NCBI RefSeq assembly: GCF_030413615.1
Contig: NZ_CP129236.1
Span: 2,216,001 to 2,280,000 of the forward strand
Source: Planococcus shixiaomingii
GTDB taxonomy: Bacteria > Bacillota > Bacilli > Bacillales_A > Planococcaceae
Reading direction: 5' to 3'
Length of the DNA: 64,000 bases
Positions 44,911 through 53,151 of the stretch are shown here, piece after piece. Made by a program: the position numbers and the translations under genes. Positions within the stretch are counted from its first letter, which is position 1; each line of letters starts with the position of its first letter. The notes beneath the pieces are model-generated. The model was not told the origin of the DNA. It saw only the letters and a list, made by a program, of their open reading frames with translations, and searched no databases.

Positions 44911-45492
44911 ATGCTGAAGTCGTGGAAACTGAAAGAAATCGTTTTGATGTCGCTGTTTGGCGTCGTCTTTGGCATAGTTTACTTGGTTGCGATCCATCTC
45001 GGAAATATTTGGGCCGGTGTTATCGGTCCGATCGCTTATGAGTGGATGTTCGGCATTTGGTTTATCGTCTCCATCATCTCAATGAACATCATCCGCAAAC
45101 CAGGTGCAGCGGTGCTGCCGGAAACTTTGGCAGCAGTTATCGAAGTGATGCTCGGCAACGCTGTTGGACCGCGCCTCATTTTGTCCGGCGTCATCCAAGG
45201 CTTGGGTGCGGAAGCCGCATTCGCAGTGACTGGCTACAAGCATTTTAATTTAGCCATCATGATGCTTGCCGGCGCAGGTGCAGCTGTGTTCAGTTTCGTT
45301 TACGGTTATTTCGTCTCCGGCTATGCCGCGCTCGATCCGTCGTTCGTGGCGCTTATGTTCACGCTTCGCGTTCTTAGCGGCATGATCATCGCAGGTGTCG
45401 GCGGGAAATACTTGGCGGATGCCCTGCTTGCGACCGGTTCACTTCGCGGCTACGCCATTTCACGCGCGAAAAAAGGTGATGCGGGTGCATGA
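44911..45492 (+). CDS. ykoE: ECF transporter substrate-binding (S) component YkoE
   Basis: The 193-residue protein has five or six membrane helices. It carries the conserved segments LKEIVLMSLFGVVFGIVYL, GPIAYEWMFGIWFIVSI, and KPGAAVLPETLAAVIEVMLG with ALLATGSLRGY at the end. It is the specificity subunit for thiamine or hydroxymethylpyrimidine. ATG 44911 lies one base after the ykoF stop, with GGAGGTG inside ykoF. Confidence 0.95.
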   Translation: MLKSWKLKEIVLMSLFGVVFGIVYLVAIHLGNIWAGVIGPIAYEWMFGIWFIVSIISMNIIRKPGAAVLPETLAAVIEVMLGNAVGPRLILSGVIQGLGAEAAFAVTGYKHFNLAIMMLAGAGAAVFSFVYGYFVSGYAALDPSFVALMFTLRVLSGMIIAGVGGKYLADALLATGSLRGYAISRAKKGDAGA

Positions 45493-46915
45493 AGAAATCT
45501 TTTCTCTTAAAAATGTGGCGTTCCGTTTTCCTGAAGACGATAAAACGACGCTGACTGCGGTGTCGTTTAATGTTCAACAAGGAGAGCGCGTGGTCATTTC
45601 GGGACCAAGCGGCTGCGGCAAAAGCACACTATTGTACTTGCTAAATCGCCTGTACCCGCTTAATTGCGAGGGAATTACTACGGGTGAAATCCGCTTGTTT
45701 GGAAAAAATGCGGAAGACTATGTCCCCGGTGAAATTAACCACCAGGTGGCGACAGTGTTTCAGGATCCCGATTCACAGTTCTGCATGCCGACAGTCGAAG
45801 AAGAACTGGCGTTTACGCTCGAAAACCTGCATGTGGCGCGCGAAGAAATGGAAAGCCGGATAGTGAGCATATTGGAGTTGACCGGCTTAACGGCACTCCG
45901 GCACTCTACCATCCACTCCTTATCCGGCGGCATGAAACAGCGCATCGCCACGGCTTGTGCGCTTGCCATGAAGCCGGAAGTTTTGCTGCTGGATGAACCG
46001 CTTTCGCACCTGGACCCGATTACTGCCCAACAGTTCATCGCGTGGCTCGACCGTCTGCAAAAACAACTAGGGATGACGATTGTTGCGGTGGAACATCGTT
46101 TGGATCTGTGGGGTACATTTTTTGACCGGCAGCTTTCAATGAACCTGTCCGGCCGTTTAATTGCAGATGAACCCTTTGAAGAAAAAAGCCCGACGGTATT
46201 TCCTAACCGTATTTCGGCTATTCAAACTGAAAAGGCTTTAGTGGCTAACGGAGTTTCTACGAATATAAAAAGCAAGAGACTCCTTTCTCCCCTGTCTTTT
46301 CAAGCAAATCGCGGTGAAGTGATTGTCATTGCCGGTCCGAACGGCAGCGGCAAATCAACTTTGCTGAAAACCCTGTGCGGCATATACAAACGGACAACAG
46401 GAACGGTCGAAACTTACGGCGTCGGATACGTTCCCCAGTCCCCTGAATTTTTGTTTTTAGAAACCACTATCGAGAAAGAATTGCTGTTTTCCGGTATTTC
46501 TTCCCCAGCAGAAATTGAGGTTTTGTTGGAACGCTTAAATTTAACAGCAATAAAAGATGCACATCCTTTTTCAGTGAGCCACGGACAAAAACGCCGCGTC
46601 GCTATCGGAGCGATGCTCGCAGACAATCGGCCTGTGCTTTTGATGGACGAACCGACTTCCGGGCAAGATGCTGCTTCACTGCTGGAGTTATGTAAGCTGA
46701 TCAATGAACGGGTGCAAGAAGGCATTACATTTCTCATCGTCACGCATGACATGGAATTTGCGGCGGCTGTCGCTGATTCCGTTATGCTGATCAAAGATGG
46801 CAAGCTGACCGGCAAATTTGCCGCAAGCAAAGTCTGGCAAAATGAATCACTTCTCGCCTCCCATCAATTATTGCCGCCAAAAGGAGCCAAGGCTTATGCC
46901 ACTTCTTTTGCATGA
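45479..46915 (+). CDS. ykoD: Duplicated ECF transporter ATPase YkoD
   Basis: The protein of about 478 residues carries two ABC ATPase domains in one chain. Half one has Walker A GPSGCGKST, signature LSGGMKQR and Walker B VLLLDEPLSHLD. Half two has GPNGSGKST, a variant signature VSHGQKRR and VLLMDEPTSGQD. It energises the YkoE/YkoC channel. It overlaps ykoE; ATG 45479 is used, but GTG 45485 has better spacing to AAAAGGTG and may be the true start. Confidence 0.93.
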   Translation: MRVHEEIFSLKNVAFRFPEDDKTTLTAVSFNVQQGERVVISGPSGCGKSTLLYLLNRLYPLNCEGITTGEIRLFGKNAEDYVPGEINHQVATVFQDPDSQFCMPTVEEELAFTLENLHVAREEMESRIVSILELTGLTALRHSTIHSLSGGMKQRIATACALAMKPEVLLLDEPLSHLDPITAQQFIAWLDRLQKQLGMTIVAVEHRLDLWGTFFDRQLSMNLSGRLIADEPFEEKSPTVFPNRISAIQTEKALVANGVSTNIKSKRLLSPLSFQANRGEVIVIAGPNGSGKSTLLKTLCGIYKRTTGTVETYGVGYVPQSPEFLFLETTIEKELLFSGISSPAEIEVLLERLNLTAIKDAHPFSVSHGQKRRVAIGAMLADNRPVLLMDEPTSGQDAASLLELCKLINERVQEGITFLIVTHDMEFAAAVADSVMLIKDGKLTGKFAASKVWQNESLLASHQLLPPKGAKAYATSFA

Positions 46916-47660
46916 CATGAACCCTTCTGTAAAATTCATCGTTGTAACTGTTTCCATGCTGGCAATGGCGTTTTTCTTTGATCCTTGGACGCCGTTGTTA
47001 TTCTTGATTGGCGTTTTCATTTTGCAAGTGTTCATGAGCCGCGTGAATTGGAAACTTTGGTGCTGGATGATGCTGCCATTTACGTTCGGGGCATTCGGCT
47101 ATTTTTGGACAACTTTGGTGTTTGGGGCAAGTACAGACGGCACCGTTCTATGGACGTTTGCCGGCATCGATGTCACCGAAGAAAAATGGCGCCATGCCTT
47201 ATCCCTGTCATTTCGTGTTTTAGCTTTTTCAACACTCTCTCTTCTTTTTGCGCTGACGACCGATCCGGTGAAATTCGTTATGAGCTTGATGCAGCAATTG
47301 AAGCTTTCACCTAAACTCGCCTACAGCATTATGGTCAGCTATCAGTTTCTGCCCGTTTTAAAAGATGAATTTAGCCAAATCCAGCAAGCTCAGCGCCTGC
47401 GCGGAGTTCAGGATAAAAAGCATTGGTGGCAGCGCTTGCTCCAAATGCGGCGGCTTCTTTTGCCGATGCTCGCCGGCGCTGTCCGCAAAGCGGAACGTGC
47501 CGCGTTCGCAATGGAAGCGCGCGGATTCACAGGCGAACCCCGCACGGCGTTTTATCGTCCTGTAACCCTTACGAAAACGGATTTTTTGCTGTCTGGCGTT
47601 TTTATGATAGTGCTGGTCTGCAGTTGTGTCGGGGGTTATCTCTTGAATAAATCCTTTTGA
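46896..47660 (+). CDS. ykoC: ECF transporter T component YkoC
   Basis: The 254-residue protein has five membrane helices and the T-component coupling helices with ARG-type motifs (FSQIQQAQRLRGVQD and ERAAFAMEARGFTGEPRT). AAAGGAG fits ATG 46896, which lies inside the end of ykoD (20-base overlap). It is the last gene of the TPP-controlled operon. Confidence 0.95.
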   Translation: MPLLLHDMNPSVKFIVVTVSMLAMAFFFDPWTPLLFLIGVFILQVFMSRVNWKLWCWMMLPFTFGAFGYFWTTLVFGASTDGTVLWTFAGIDVTEEKWRHALSLSFRVLAFSTLSLLFALTTDPVKFVMSLMQQLKLSPKLAYSIMVSYQFLPVLKDEFSQIQQAQRLRGVQDKKHWWQRLLQMRRLLLPMLAGAVRKAERAAFAMEARGFTGEPRTAFYRPVTLTKTDFLLSGVFMIVLVCSCVGGYLLNKSF

Positions 47661-47689
47661 ACTGCCTTTTTTTTAGAGGCAGTTTTTTC
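47660..47689 (+). terminator. Terminator of the ykoFEDC operon
   Basis: AACTGCCT / AGGCAGTT stem directly after the ykoC stop codon, followed by six T's. Confidence 0.85.
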
Positions 47690-47844
47690 TTGGTTGTTGG
47701 TTTTATTTCTTTTGCCTTATGTAATTAAATACATTTATTATCTTGGACATGATTTCATCTTTTTTTAAAGCTGTAAATAGTAGTTTAATAGCCTGCTCGC
47801 TAAAAAAGCAATTGGTACTCTCTCCTTTCCCACCGCCTTCCTAT

Positions 47845-47919
47845 AAGTTGCAACTCGTTCCCCATAAGTTGTAACTCACCACCAAAAAGTTGTAACTCAT
47901 TCGAAAAAAGTTGAAACAC
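47845..47919. repeat. Tandem array of a 21-bp-period repeat
   Basis: Four copies of a 12-base core related to AAGTTGTAACTC start at 47845, 47866, 47887 and 47908, exactly 21 bases apart, with unrelated 9-base spacers. The core contains the near-palindrome AGTTGTAACT (AGTTGCAACT in copy one, a perfect palindrome). The array lies between the convergent ykoC and spo0M genes. A second array with the same period lies at 56515-56610. Confidence 0.85.
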
Positions 47920-47953
47920 ACCCGATCGATATCAACCCACAAAAAAAAGAGAG

Positions 47954-48379
47954 CTAGAATAAGCCCTCTTGTTTGCCATATGTAATTTCGTCTTCGTCTT
48001 GCACGTTTATGCCGTTGTCGATGTGGACAATGGTGCGAAGGATGAGTTTTGTTCTATCGCTGTCAAATAGCCAACGTTCGTCTGGCACAATTTCAAATTG
48101 CCTCATAACCGATTCTTTTGATTTGACTGCCCCAGCAAATTCGATCGATTGTTTGCCGACAACCGTTTCGATATAACCGAAGTCGCTGTCTTCCCGATAT
48201 TCTTCAACCAATTTTATGACTTTCAATTCGACAAATTCAATGTCCTGCTCTTCATCGCCACCATGAAAGTAAATGGTGCCATTCAATGTTTCGCCTTCAT
48301 CAAGATGAGGCCTTTCAACTACTGTATCAACTTTCATGGAACCAAAGCCGATACTTGTTAAAAACTCCCGAAACTTCAT
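47954..48379 (-). CDS. Spo0M family (arrestin-like) protein
   Basis: The 141-residue protein has the start of the Spo0M fold: FLTSIGFGSMKVDTVVERPHLDEGETLNGTIYFHGGDEEQDIEFVELKVI. It lacks the C-terminal half of B. subtilis Spo0M (about 258 residues), so it is a short member. Family proteins affect sporulation and cell shape through protein contacts. It is encoded alone, with a terminator-like hairpin of the neighbour upstream. Confidence 0.85.
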   Translation of the reverse strand: MKFREFLTSIGFGSMKVDTVVERPHLDEGETLNGTIYFHGGDEEQDIEFVELKVIKLVEEYREDSDFGYIETVVGKQSIEFAGAVKSKESVMRQFEIVPDERWLFDSDRTKLILRTIVHIDNGINVQDEDEITYGKQEGLF

Positions 48380-48422
48380 ATAATGACAACCTCCATATTT
48401 AAGTAATTTATCTTTACCACAA

Positions 48423-48456
48423 ACGGAACTTCTTTAAACCGTCAAAGAAGTTCCGT
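48423..48456 (-). terminator. Hairpin overlapping the end of the AI-2E permease gene
   Basis: Perfect 13-bp stem (48423-48435 with 48444-48456) and an 8-base loop. The stop codon at 48442-48444 lies inside the structure. The T-run on the minus strand is short. Confidence 0.65.
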
Positions 48457-49632
48457 GTAATCGTAATGATTCTCCAAATTGGCTTCATGTTTGTTGTAAC
48501 GGCGTTTGAATAGTTTGTACATATGAGTCACCAGCACTTTAAGGAGTGCATATGCAGGAATACCTAAAATGACGCCGGCAATTCCGAACAACGATCCCGC
48601 TGTCAAAAGGACAAATATGATCGTAATCGGATGAATGAACATCGTTTTGCCCATGACTTGCGGAGAAATGAGATTGCTTTCAAAAATTTGAACTATCGTC
48701 CAGACGATGCCGACTTTCACTAACATGAACGGTGACATGACAATACCGACAATGGCAGCAGGCGCAAATGCAATCGCTGGCCCGATATACGGCACAATGC
48801 TCGTCACGCCTGCAATAAAGCCGAACAGCAAGGCATAATCCAATCCGATGATCAAGAAACCGATATAAACCATGACGCCGATAAAAGCTCCAACAATAAG
48901 CTTGCCTTGGATATAAGCACCGATTTGTTTGTCCGCTTCACTTAACACTACTCGCGTATCTTGGCGGAAACGCGGAGGCAGCGTTTTGATGAATGCTTCC
49001 GGCAATTTTTCTCCGTCTTTCAACAAATAGAACAAAATGAAAGGGACGATAACAATCGACAATAGCACTCCCGTAACCGTGGAAATAAACCCGGTAATGC
49101 CTGTCAGGACAGTAGTTGCAGTTGTCTCAAATATTTCATTGAGGTTGGTCGGCAGCGTCGTCAGCAGCTCCTCAATATTGAAATTCGAATTGACGTAATA
49201 CTCCCCTATATAAGAGTTGTTGCGCAAAAACGCATCCGTATCTGTCAGCAGCTCCATAAAATACGTCGGAAGCTCCGTGATCAGCGTCTGAGTTTGTTCT
49301 CTAAGGAACGGCAGCACCAATACAGTCAGCAGCGTCAGTAGGCCAGTTACACCGACAAAAATGATGACAATGCCCCAAAGGCGTGAAATTTTCAAGCCTT
49401 CGAGCAGACGCAGCACCGGACGCAGCAAATAATACAACACGAGCGCCAAGATGACTGGCAGAACGATCGTTTTCATAAACACCATCAGCGGGTTGAAAAT
49501 AAACGACACTTCACGGAAGATGAAAATGACTAAACCGAGCAAGACGAGCGCGATTAAGGTAAAAAGCGTATTTGTCCCACCGAGAAAACGGATGAAATTG
49601 GTTGAAAAAAATGATTGTTTTTCCGGTTCCAT
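48442..49632 (-). CDS. AI-2E family (PerM-like) permease
   Basis: The 396-residue protein has seven or eight membrane helices in the AI-2E/UPF0118 pattern. They include FVGVTGLLTLLTVLVLPFL near the second pair, the long extracytoplasmic helical stretch, DGEKLPEAFIKTLPPRFRQD, the QIGAYIQGKLIVGAFIGVMV signature and GPAIAFAPAAIVGI. Characterised relatives move AI-2 or act as sodium/proton antiporters; the substrate is unknown here. Confidence 0.9.
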   Translation of the reverse strand: MEPEKQSFFSTNFIRFLGGTNTLFTLIALVLLGLVIFIFREVSFIFNPLMVFMKTIVLPVILALVLYYLLRPVLRLLEGLKISRLWGIVIIFVGVTGLLTLLTVLVLPFLREQTQTLITELPTYFMELLTDTDAFLRNNSYIGEYYVNSNFNIEELLTTLPTNLNEIFETTATTVLTGITGFISTVTGVLLSIVIVPFILFYLLKDGEKLPEAFIKTLPPRFRQDTRVVLSEADKQIGAYIQGKLIVGAFIGVMVYIGFLIIGLDYALLFGFIAGVTSIVPYIGPAIAFAPAAIVGIVMSPFMLVKVGIVWTIVQIFESNLISPQVMGKTMFIHPITIIFVLLTAGSLFGIAGVILGIPAYALLKVLVTHMYKLFKRRYNKHEANLENHYDYTELL

Positions 49633-49694
49633 GCCACTCCTACTTTCTATAACTGTTGTAACCCCTATTCAATTTTAGCATATTATCTGACTTT

Positions 49695-50669
49695 TTAATC
49701 AAGCGGTTGTGATAAAAATTCACTTAATGCTTGTTTGTTTTGCTCAAGGTTCATTTCAATGACCGATCCGGCATGAGGATACGATGCAAACGAGTAGCTG
49801 CCCTTCACCGGGAGCGTCAAACGCTCCACTCCAGCTCCGCCGTTCATAGCGACGCTGGTCGCCATTTTGATTTGGTCGCCGACTGTCAGATCTGTCTGAA
49901 TATAGCCTTGAGCAGCTCCTGCGAGTTTCGGGTACTTCGGAATGGCTGACACCGAAACCACTTCTTCTTTCAATGCAGACATCACTTGCTGTTGGCGGCG
50001 AACGCGGCCGAAGTCACCCTCATTATCTGCGCGGAAACGCGCATAGCCAAGAAGCTCTTTGCCGTTCAACTGTTGGACGCCCGGCGTCAACGTTACGCCG
50101 ATGTGTTTAGACATCGCTTTTTCCACATCAATTTCTACGCCGTTCGGCGCTGCAACATCGACCAATTTTTCGAAGCTCTTAAAATCGATCATGGCAAAAT
50201 GCTGAATTTCAACGCCGAACATTGACCGTATGGTGTCCGCCAACAAAGCGACGCCGTCTTCAACTTTGCCTGTCTCTTTTACCCCTAGGTAATAGGCGGT
50301 GTTCAATTTATACGATTGATAGCCAGGAATGGTCGCATAAATATCGCGCATGAATGATGTAACTTTCACTTCGTCTGTTTTTTTATTGTGCGAAACCAGC
50401 ATCATTGTATCGGTCCGCGAAATTTCATCACCGCGGGCATCGACTCCAAGCACCAGGATGTTTTCGAAATCTTTGTTTTCCGGATCTCCATCAAATGCTA
50501 TCGTTGGCAGCTCCGAGTTTTCTTCAGCGAGCTTATGGCCGCTTTGAAATTGCATAAATGCATAAGCTCCAATTGCCAAAATGGCTATAAACATCAAGAA
50601 AACGATGCCGCGCAAACGGAACTTTTTCTTTTTTCTCCGACTTCTTCTTACCGGTTGTTCTTGTTCCAT
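49695..50669 (-). CDS. LytR-CpsA-Psr (LCP) family cell-wall ligase
   Basis: The protein of about 324 residues has a short basic cytoplasmic tail (RRSRRKKKKFRLR), one membrane helix and an extracellular LCP domain. Catalytic features are ISRTDTMMLVS, SFMRDIYATIPGYQSYKLNTAYYLG, and GYARFRADNEGDFGRVRRQQQV with its lipid-phosphate-binding arginines. LCP enzymes attach teichoic acids or other polymers to peptidoglycan. Three in-frame starts exist (50693 GTG, 50681 ATG, 50669 ATG); 50669 is preferred because AAAGGA lies between it and the others. Confidence 0.92.
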   Translation of the reverse strand: MEQEQPVRRSRRKKKKFRLRGIVFLMFIAILAIGAYAFMQFQSGHKLAEENSELPTIAFDGDPENKDFENILVLGVDARGDEISRTDTMMLVSHNKKTDEVKVTSFMRDIYATIPGYQSYKLNTAYYLGVKETGKVEDGVALLADTIRSMFGVEIQHFAMIDFKSFEKLVDVAAPNGVEIDVEKAMSKHIGVTLTPGVQQLNGKELLGYARFRADNEGDFGRVRRQQQVMSALKEEVVSVSAIPKYPKLAGAAQGYIQTDLTVGDQIKMATSVAMNGGAGVERLTLPVKGSYSFASYPHAGSVIEMNLEQNKQALSEFLSQPLD

Positions 50670-50820
50670 ATGGGTATACATTCCTTTCTTCACTTGCTAT
50701 AGGCATAAGACGTTCTATGGCTATTAGAAGTTTCTGCAATTTGTGTAAAACATTTTGTTTGTCGTATAACTTCGACAGTGATAAAATTCAGCTACTATAG
50801 ACGAGAGGGGTTCACAATCC

Positions 50821-51351
50821 ATGACAGAAAAAGCGACATTTGCAGGCGGCTGTTTTTGGTGTATGGTCAAACCATTCGACCAATTTGACGGCATCGAAAA
50901 AGTGGTATCTGGCTATATCGGAGGCCACGTTGACAATCCGACCTACGAGCAAGTGAAAACCGGAACGACCGGCCACTTGGAAGCGGTGGAAATCACATTC
51001 CAACCGGACGTTTTTCCATATGACCAACTGCTGGAGATTTTCTGGCAGCAAATCGATCCAACAGACAACGAAGGCCAGTTCCAGGATCGCGGAACGCAAT
51101 ACCGGCCAGCTATCTTCGTTCACAATGAAAACCAGCGCATTCTGGCGGAACAATCAAAACAAGCACTTGCTGCTAGCGGCCGCTTTAAAAAACCGGTAGT
51201 GACAGAAATATTGGACGCTTCACCTTTCTATCCGGCAGAAGATTACCACCAAGACTTTTACAAAAAGAGTCCTGATGAGTACAAGGAAGACTTGGCAAAA
51301 TCCGGCCGGGTAGAATTTATACAAGCAAATTGGGACAAAGTTGATGCTTAA
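50821..51351 (+). CDS. msrA: Peptide methionine (S)-S-oxide reductase
   Basis: The 176-residue MsrA reduces methionine-S-sulfoxide in proteins. The active motif GGCFWC places the catalytic Cys at residue 11. It is followed by [40 protein letters not shown] and the C-terminal [12 protein letters not shown]. No fused MsrB domain is present. It is divergent from the LCP gene, and a terminator overlaps its stop codon. Confidence 0.97.
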   Translation: MTEKATFAGGCFWCMVKPFDQFDGIEKVVSGYIGGHVDNPTYEQVKTGTTGHLEAVEITFQPDVFPYDQLLEIFWQQIDPTDNEGQFQDRGTQYRPAIFVHNENQRILAEQSKQALAASGRFKKPVVTEILDASPFYPAEDYHQDFYKKSPDEYKEDLAKSGRVEFIQANWDKVDA

Positions 51352-51367
51352 CGCGTCAGCTTTTTTT
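51339..51367 (+). terminator. Terminator overlapping the msrA stop codon
   Basis: AGTTGATGC / GCGTCAGCT stem with two G-T pairs and a 5-base loop, followed by seven T's. Confidence 0.75.
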
Positions 51368-51369
51368 AT

Positions 51370-52056
51370 TTATTTTATAATATCAATCAGTTCCAGCAAG
51401 TGATGGATTTCGTATGTAGGCGTGACGGAAGTTGTGTTCCGTTTCCGCAGCGGATTGAACCAGCATGTGTCAATTCCGTAATTGTTTCCTCCTTGGATAT
51501 CGGACATCAAGGAGTCTCCGACCATCAGCACATTCTCCTTCTCTGTTAGCTGGAGCTTTTCAAATGCATAATCAAAAATGCCCCGATGCGGCTTTTGGAA
51601 ACCGGTTGCTTCTGATACGATGATGTGCTCGAACTTGCCGCATAACGGCGAATTTTCGATTCGGGCATGTTGCACTTCCATAAAACCGTTCGTGATGATT
51701 GCGAGTTTATAGCCGGAAAGTTTGCAGCATAATTCTTCTGCACCTGGCATCAAATGTGCTTCTTTCCCTAAATGGCTAAGATAGGAAGAACTAAACAGCC
51801 TGGCGTCAGTTTCCAAATCATGTTCAAGGAACAAGCGTTGGAACCGTTCGATGCCAAGATCCCGCAATGCAATTTTTCCTTTTTCTAAATCGGCCCATAG
51901 CTTATTGCTGATTTGCCGGTAACTCGCATGGTAATCAGCCATTCCTTCCGGCAATTTGTATTCCATAAAAGTATTATGTAAAGCGTTTCGTTCAGACTGC
52001 CCAAAATCGAACAGTGTATCATCAACATCGAAAAAGATGGTTTCGTATTTCCCCAT
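51370..52056 (-). CDS. HAD family hydrolase, YjjG-type pyrimidine nucleotidase
   Basis: The 228-residue HAD enzyme has motif I FFDVDDTLFDF, motif II AIITNGF, motif III Lys in GFQKPHRGIF, and motif IV VGDSLMSDIQGG. The cap domain and YjjG-like length fit the noncanonical pyrimidine 5'-nucleotidase group (YjjG/YfnB), which removes damaged nucleotides. AAGGAG fits ATG 52056; an in-frame TTG 21 bases earlier overlaps it. Confidence 0.88.
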   Translation of the reverse strand: MGKYETIFFDVDDTLFDFGQSERNALHNTFMEYKLPEGMADYHASYRQISNKLWADLEKGKIALRDLGIERFQRLFLEHDLETDARLFSSSYLSHLGKEAHLMPGAEELCCKLSGYKLAIITNGFMEVQHARIENSPLCGKFEHIIVSEATGFQKPHRGIFDYAFEKLQLTEKENVLMVGDSLMSDIQGGNNYGIDTCWFNPLRKRNTTSVTPTYEIHHLLELIDIIK

Positions 52057-52240
52057 TCTGGTCCACTCCTTAAACAACTTGACTCTTTTTATTTTAGCGT
52101 AAAAAGGCTACTTCCGACAGAAAATTAACATTTCTATAAATAAAAAGGTTGACAGATTTTTCTGTTTACTTAAAATCAAATTAGGAGAATCCAACTTCCC
52201 CTATTCGTTATCCTATTTTGCTCGTTCAGGAGGAGTTTTT

Positions 52241-52570
52241 GTGAACCTAATTGAAATCGCCGACCCCTTCATCATGCAGGTGGCAATTGTGCCGTTAGCT
52301 GTCATTTTGTTAGGTGTTTTAGCGGCAATAGCTTTAAAGAGATTTTACATAGGCCCAATCGCAACACTTATCTTGACGCTAGCTTATAACCCATGGTATT
52401 TTTCTCAAACGTTTCCAGGCGCGCCGATACCGATGCCTTTGGTATTTTCCTGGTGCATCATCTTTCCGGTTTTTTCGCTGTTTCTGTCCTGGTTTTTCGT
52501 CTCTCAAGGCACCACACTTAAAAGCTTTTTCATGTTGATGACAAAAAACAAGAGTTGTGACTCCAAATAA
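52241..52570 (+). CDS. DUF2651-like small membrane protein
   Basis: The 109-residue protein has three membrane helices (about 12-32, 38-54 and 64-88) and a polar tail. The sequence IVPLAVILLGVLAAIALKRFYIGPIATLILTL is close to the DUF2651 pattern known in Bacillus. AGGAGGAG precedes the GTG start. A strong terminator overlaps the stop codon. Confidence 0.7.
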   Translation: MNLIEIADPFIMQVAIVPLAVILLGVLAAIALKRFYIGPIATLILTLAYNPWYFSQTFPGAPIPMPLVFSWCIIFPVFSLFLSWFFVSQGTTLKSFFMLMTKNKSCDSK

Positions 52571-52598
52571 AAAGCGCTGCTTTTCTGCAGCGCTTTTT
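52567..52598 (+). terminator. Terminator, left copy of a 32-bp direct repeat
   Basis: AAAAAGCGCTGC / GCAGCGCTTTTT stem with loop TTTTCT. The same 32 bases occur exactly at 53120-53151, on the other side of the inserted element. Confidence 0.9.
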
Positions 52599-52604
52599 TC
52601 AGAC

Positions 52605-53115
52605 TGTAGACAAAGTGCGATTTAGTTGAATAAGGATGTATAACCCAACCGGGCCGGCCACTTCGCTTTCCGTGGCCTCGGCTTCAGCCTCCTCGTCACT
52701 GAAAAGGCTGTTGCTCCTGCATCGCTTCGCTAGCTTCGTCGCAAAGACATGGCCTCAAGACTTTCGGCCACTGTCTTGCCTACGGGGTCTTCCGCTCGAG
52801 CTGGCCCACAGGAGTCTGCGTGTCCGACCCGGTTAGGTGTCTTTCTTGGATCAAGGTGACTGCCTTCATTTGAGTGTCTGGATGGAGTAGAGATGGCGCA
52901 AGGCAATGGGTATTCCCTTCTTGCTTTAGGCACCGGAGCACAAGCCGTCGACTCCAGCGGGACAGCGAAGTGCCGAAATCCACTCGGGACGCTAGGACCG
53001 AGTTAGTTCGGCGCGAGCCCGCGGAAAGCGACCGGCTGAAGCGGAGGTGCCATTACGGTTCCGATAAAATGTGTCGATTTATTCCACTAGAAGGTTAACT
53101 ATTCTTTTGTCTACA
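52605..53115. mobile_element. 511-bp GC-rich non-coding element with terminal inverted repeats
   Basis: The element starts TGTAGACAAA (52605-52614) and ends with its exact inverse TTTGTCTACA (53106-53115). Inside, the base composition is clearly richer in G+C than its neighbours. Segments such as GCGGGACAGCGAAGTGCCGA and CCCGCGGAAAGCGACCGGCT resemble a widespread Bacillales intergenic repeat that I recall. A CGGAAAGCGA motif appears inverted near both ends. No believable gene is inside. It behaves like a MITE or other non-autonomous element, flanked by two identical 32-bp terminator copies. Confidence 0.7.
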
Positions 53116-53119
53116 AGCT

Positions 53120-53151
53120 ATAAAAAGCGCTGCTTTTCTGCAGCGCTTTTT
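53120..53151 (-). terminator. Terminator, right copy of the 32-bp direct repeat
   Basis: Same 32 bases as 52567-52598. It serves the minus-strand MFS gene, whose stop codon begins at the next base (53152). Confidence 0.9.

Noticed and set aside
47845..47919. CRISPR array
   Set aside because: The units are only 12 bases with 9-base spacers and no cas genes are near; spacing is far too short.
52636..53098. Several open frames inside the GC-rich element
   Set aside because: They arise from low stop-codon density in GC-rich repeat DNA. None has a ribosome site, and the translations are Arg/Ser/Pro-rich and unlike proteins.
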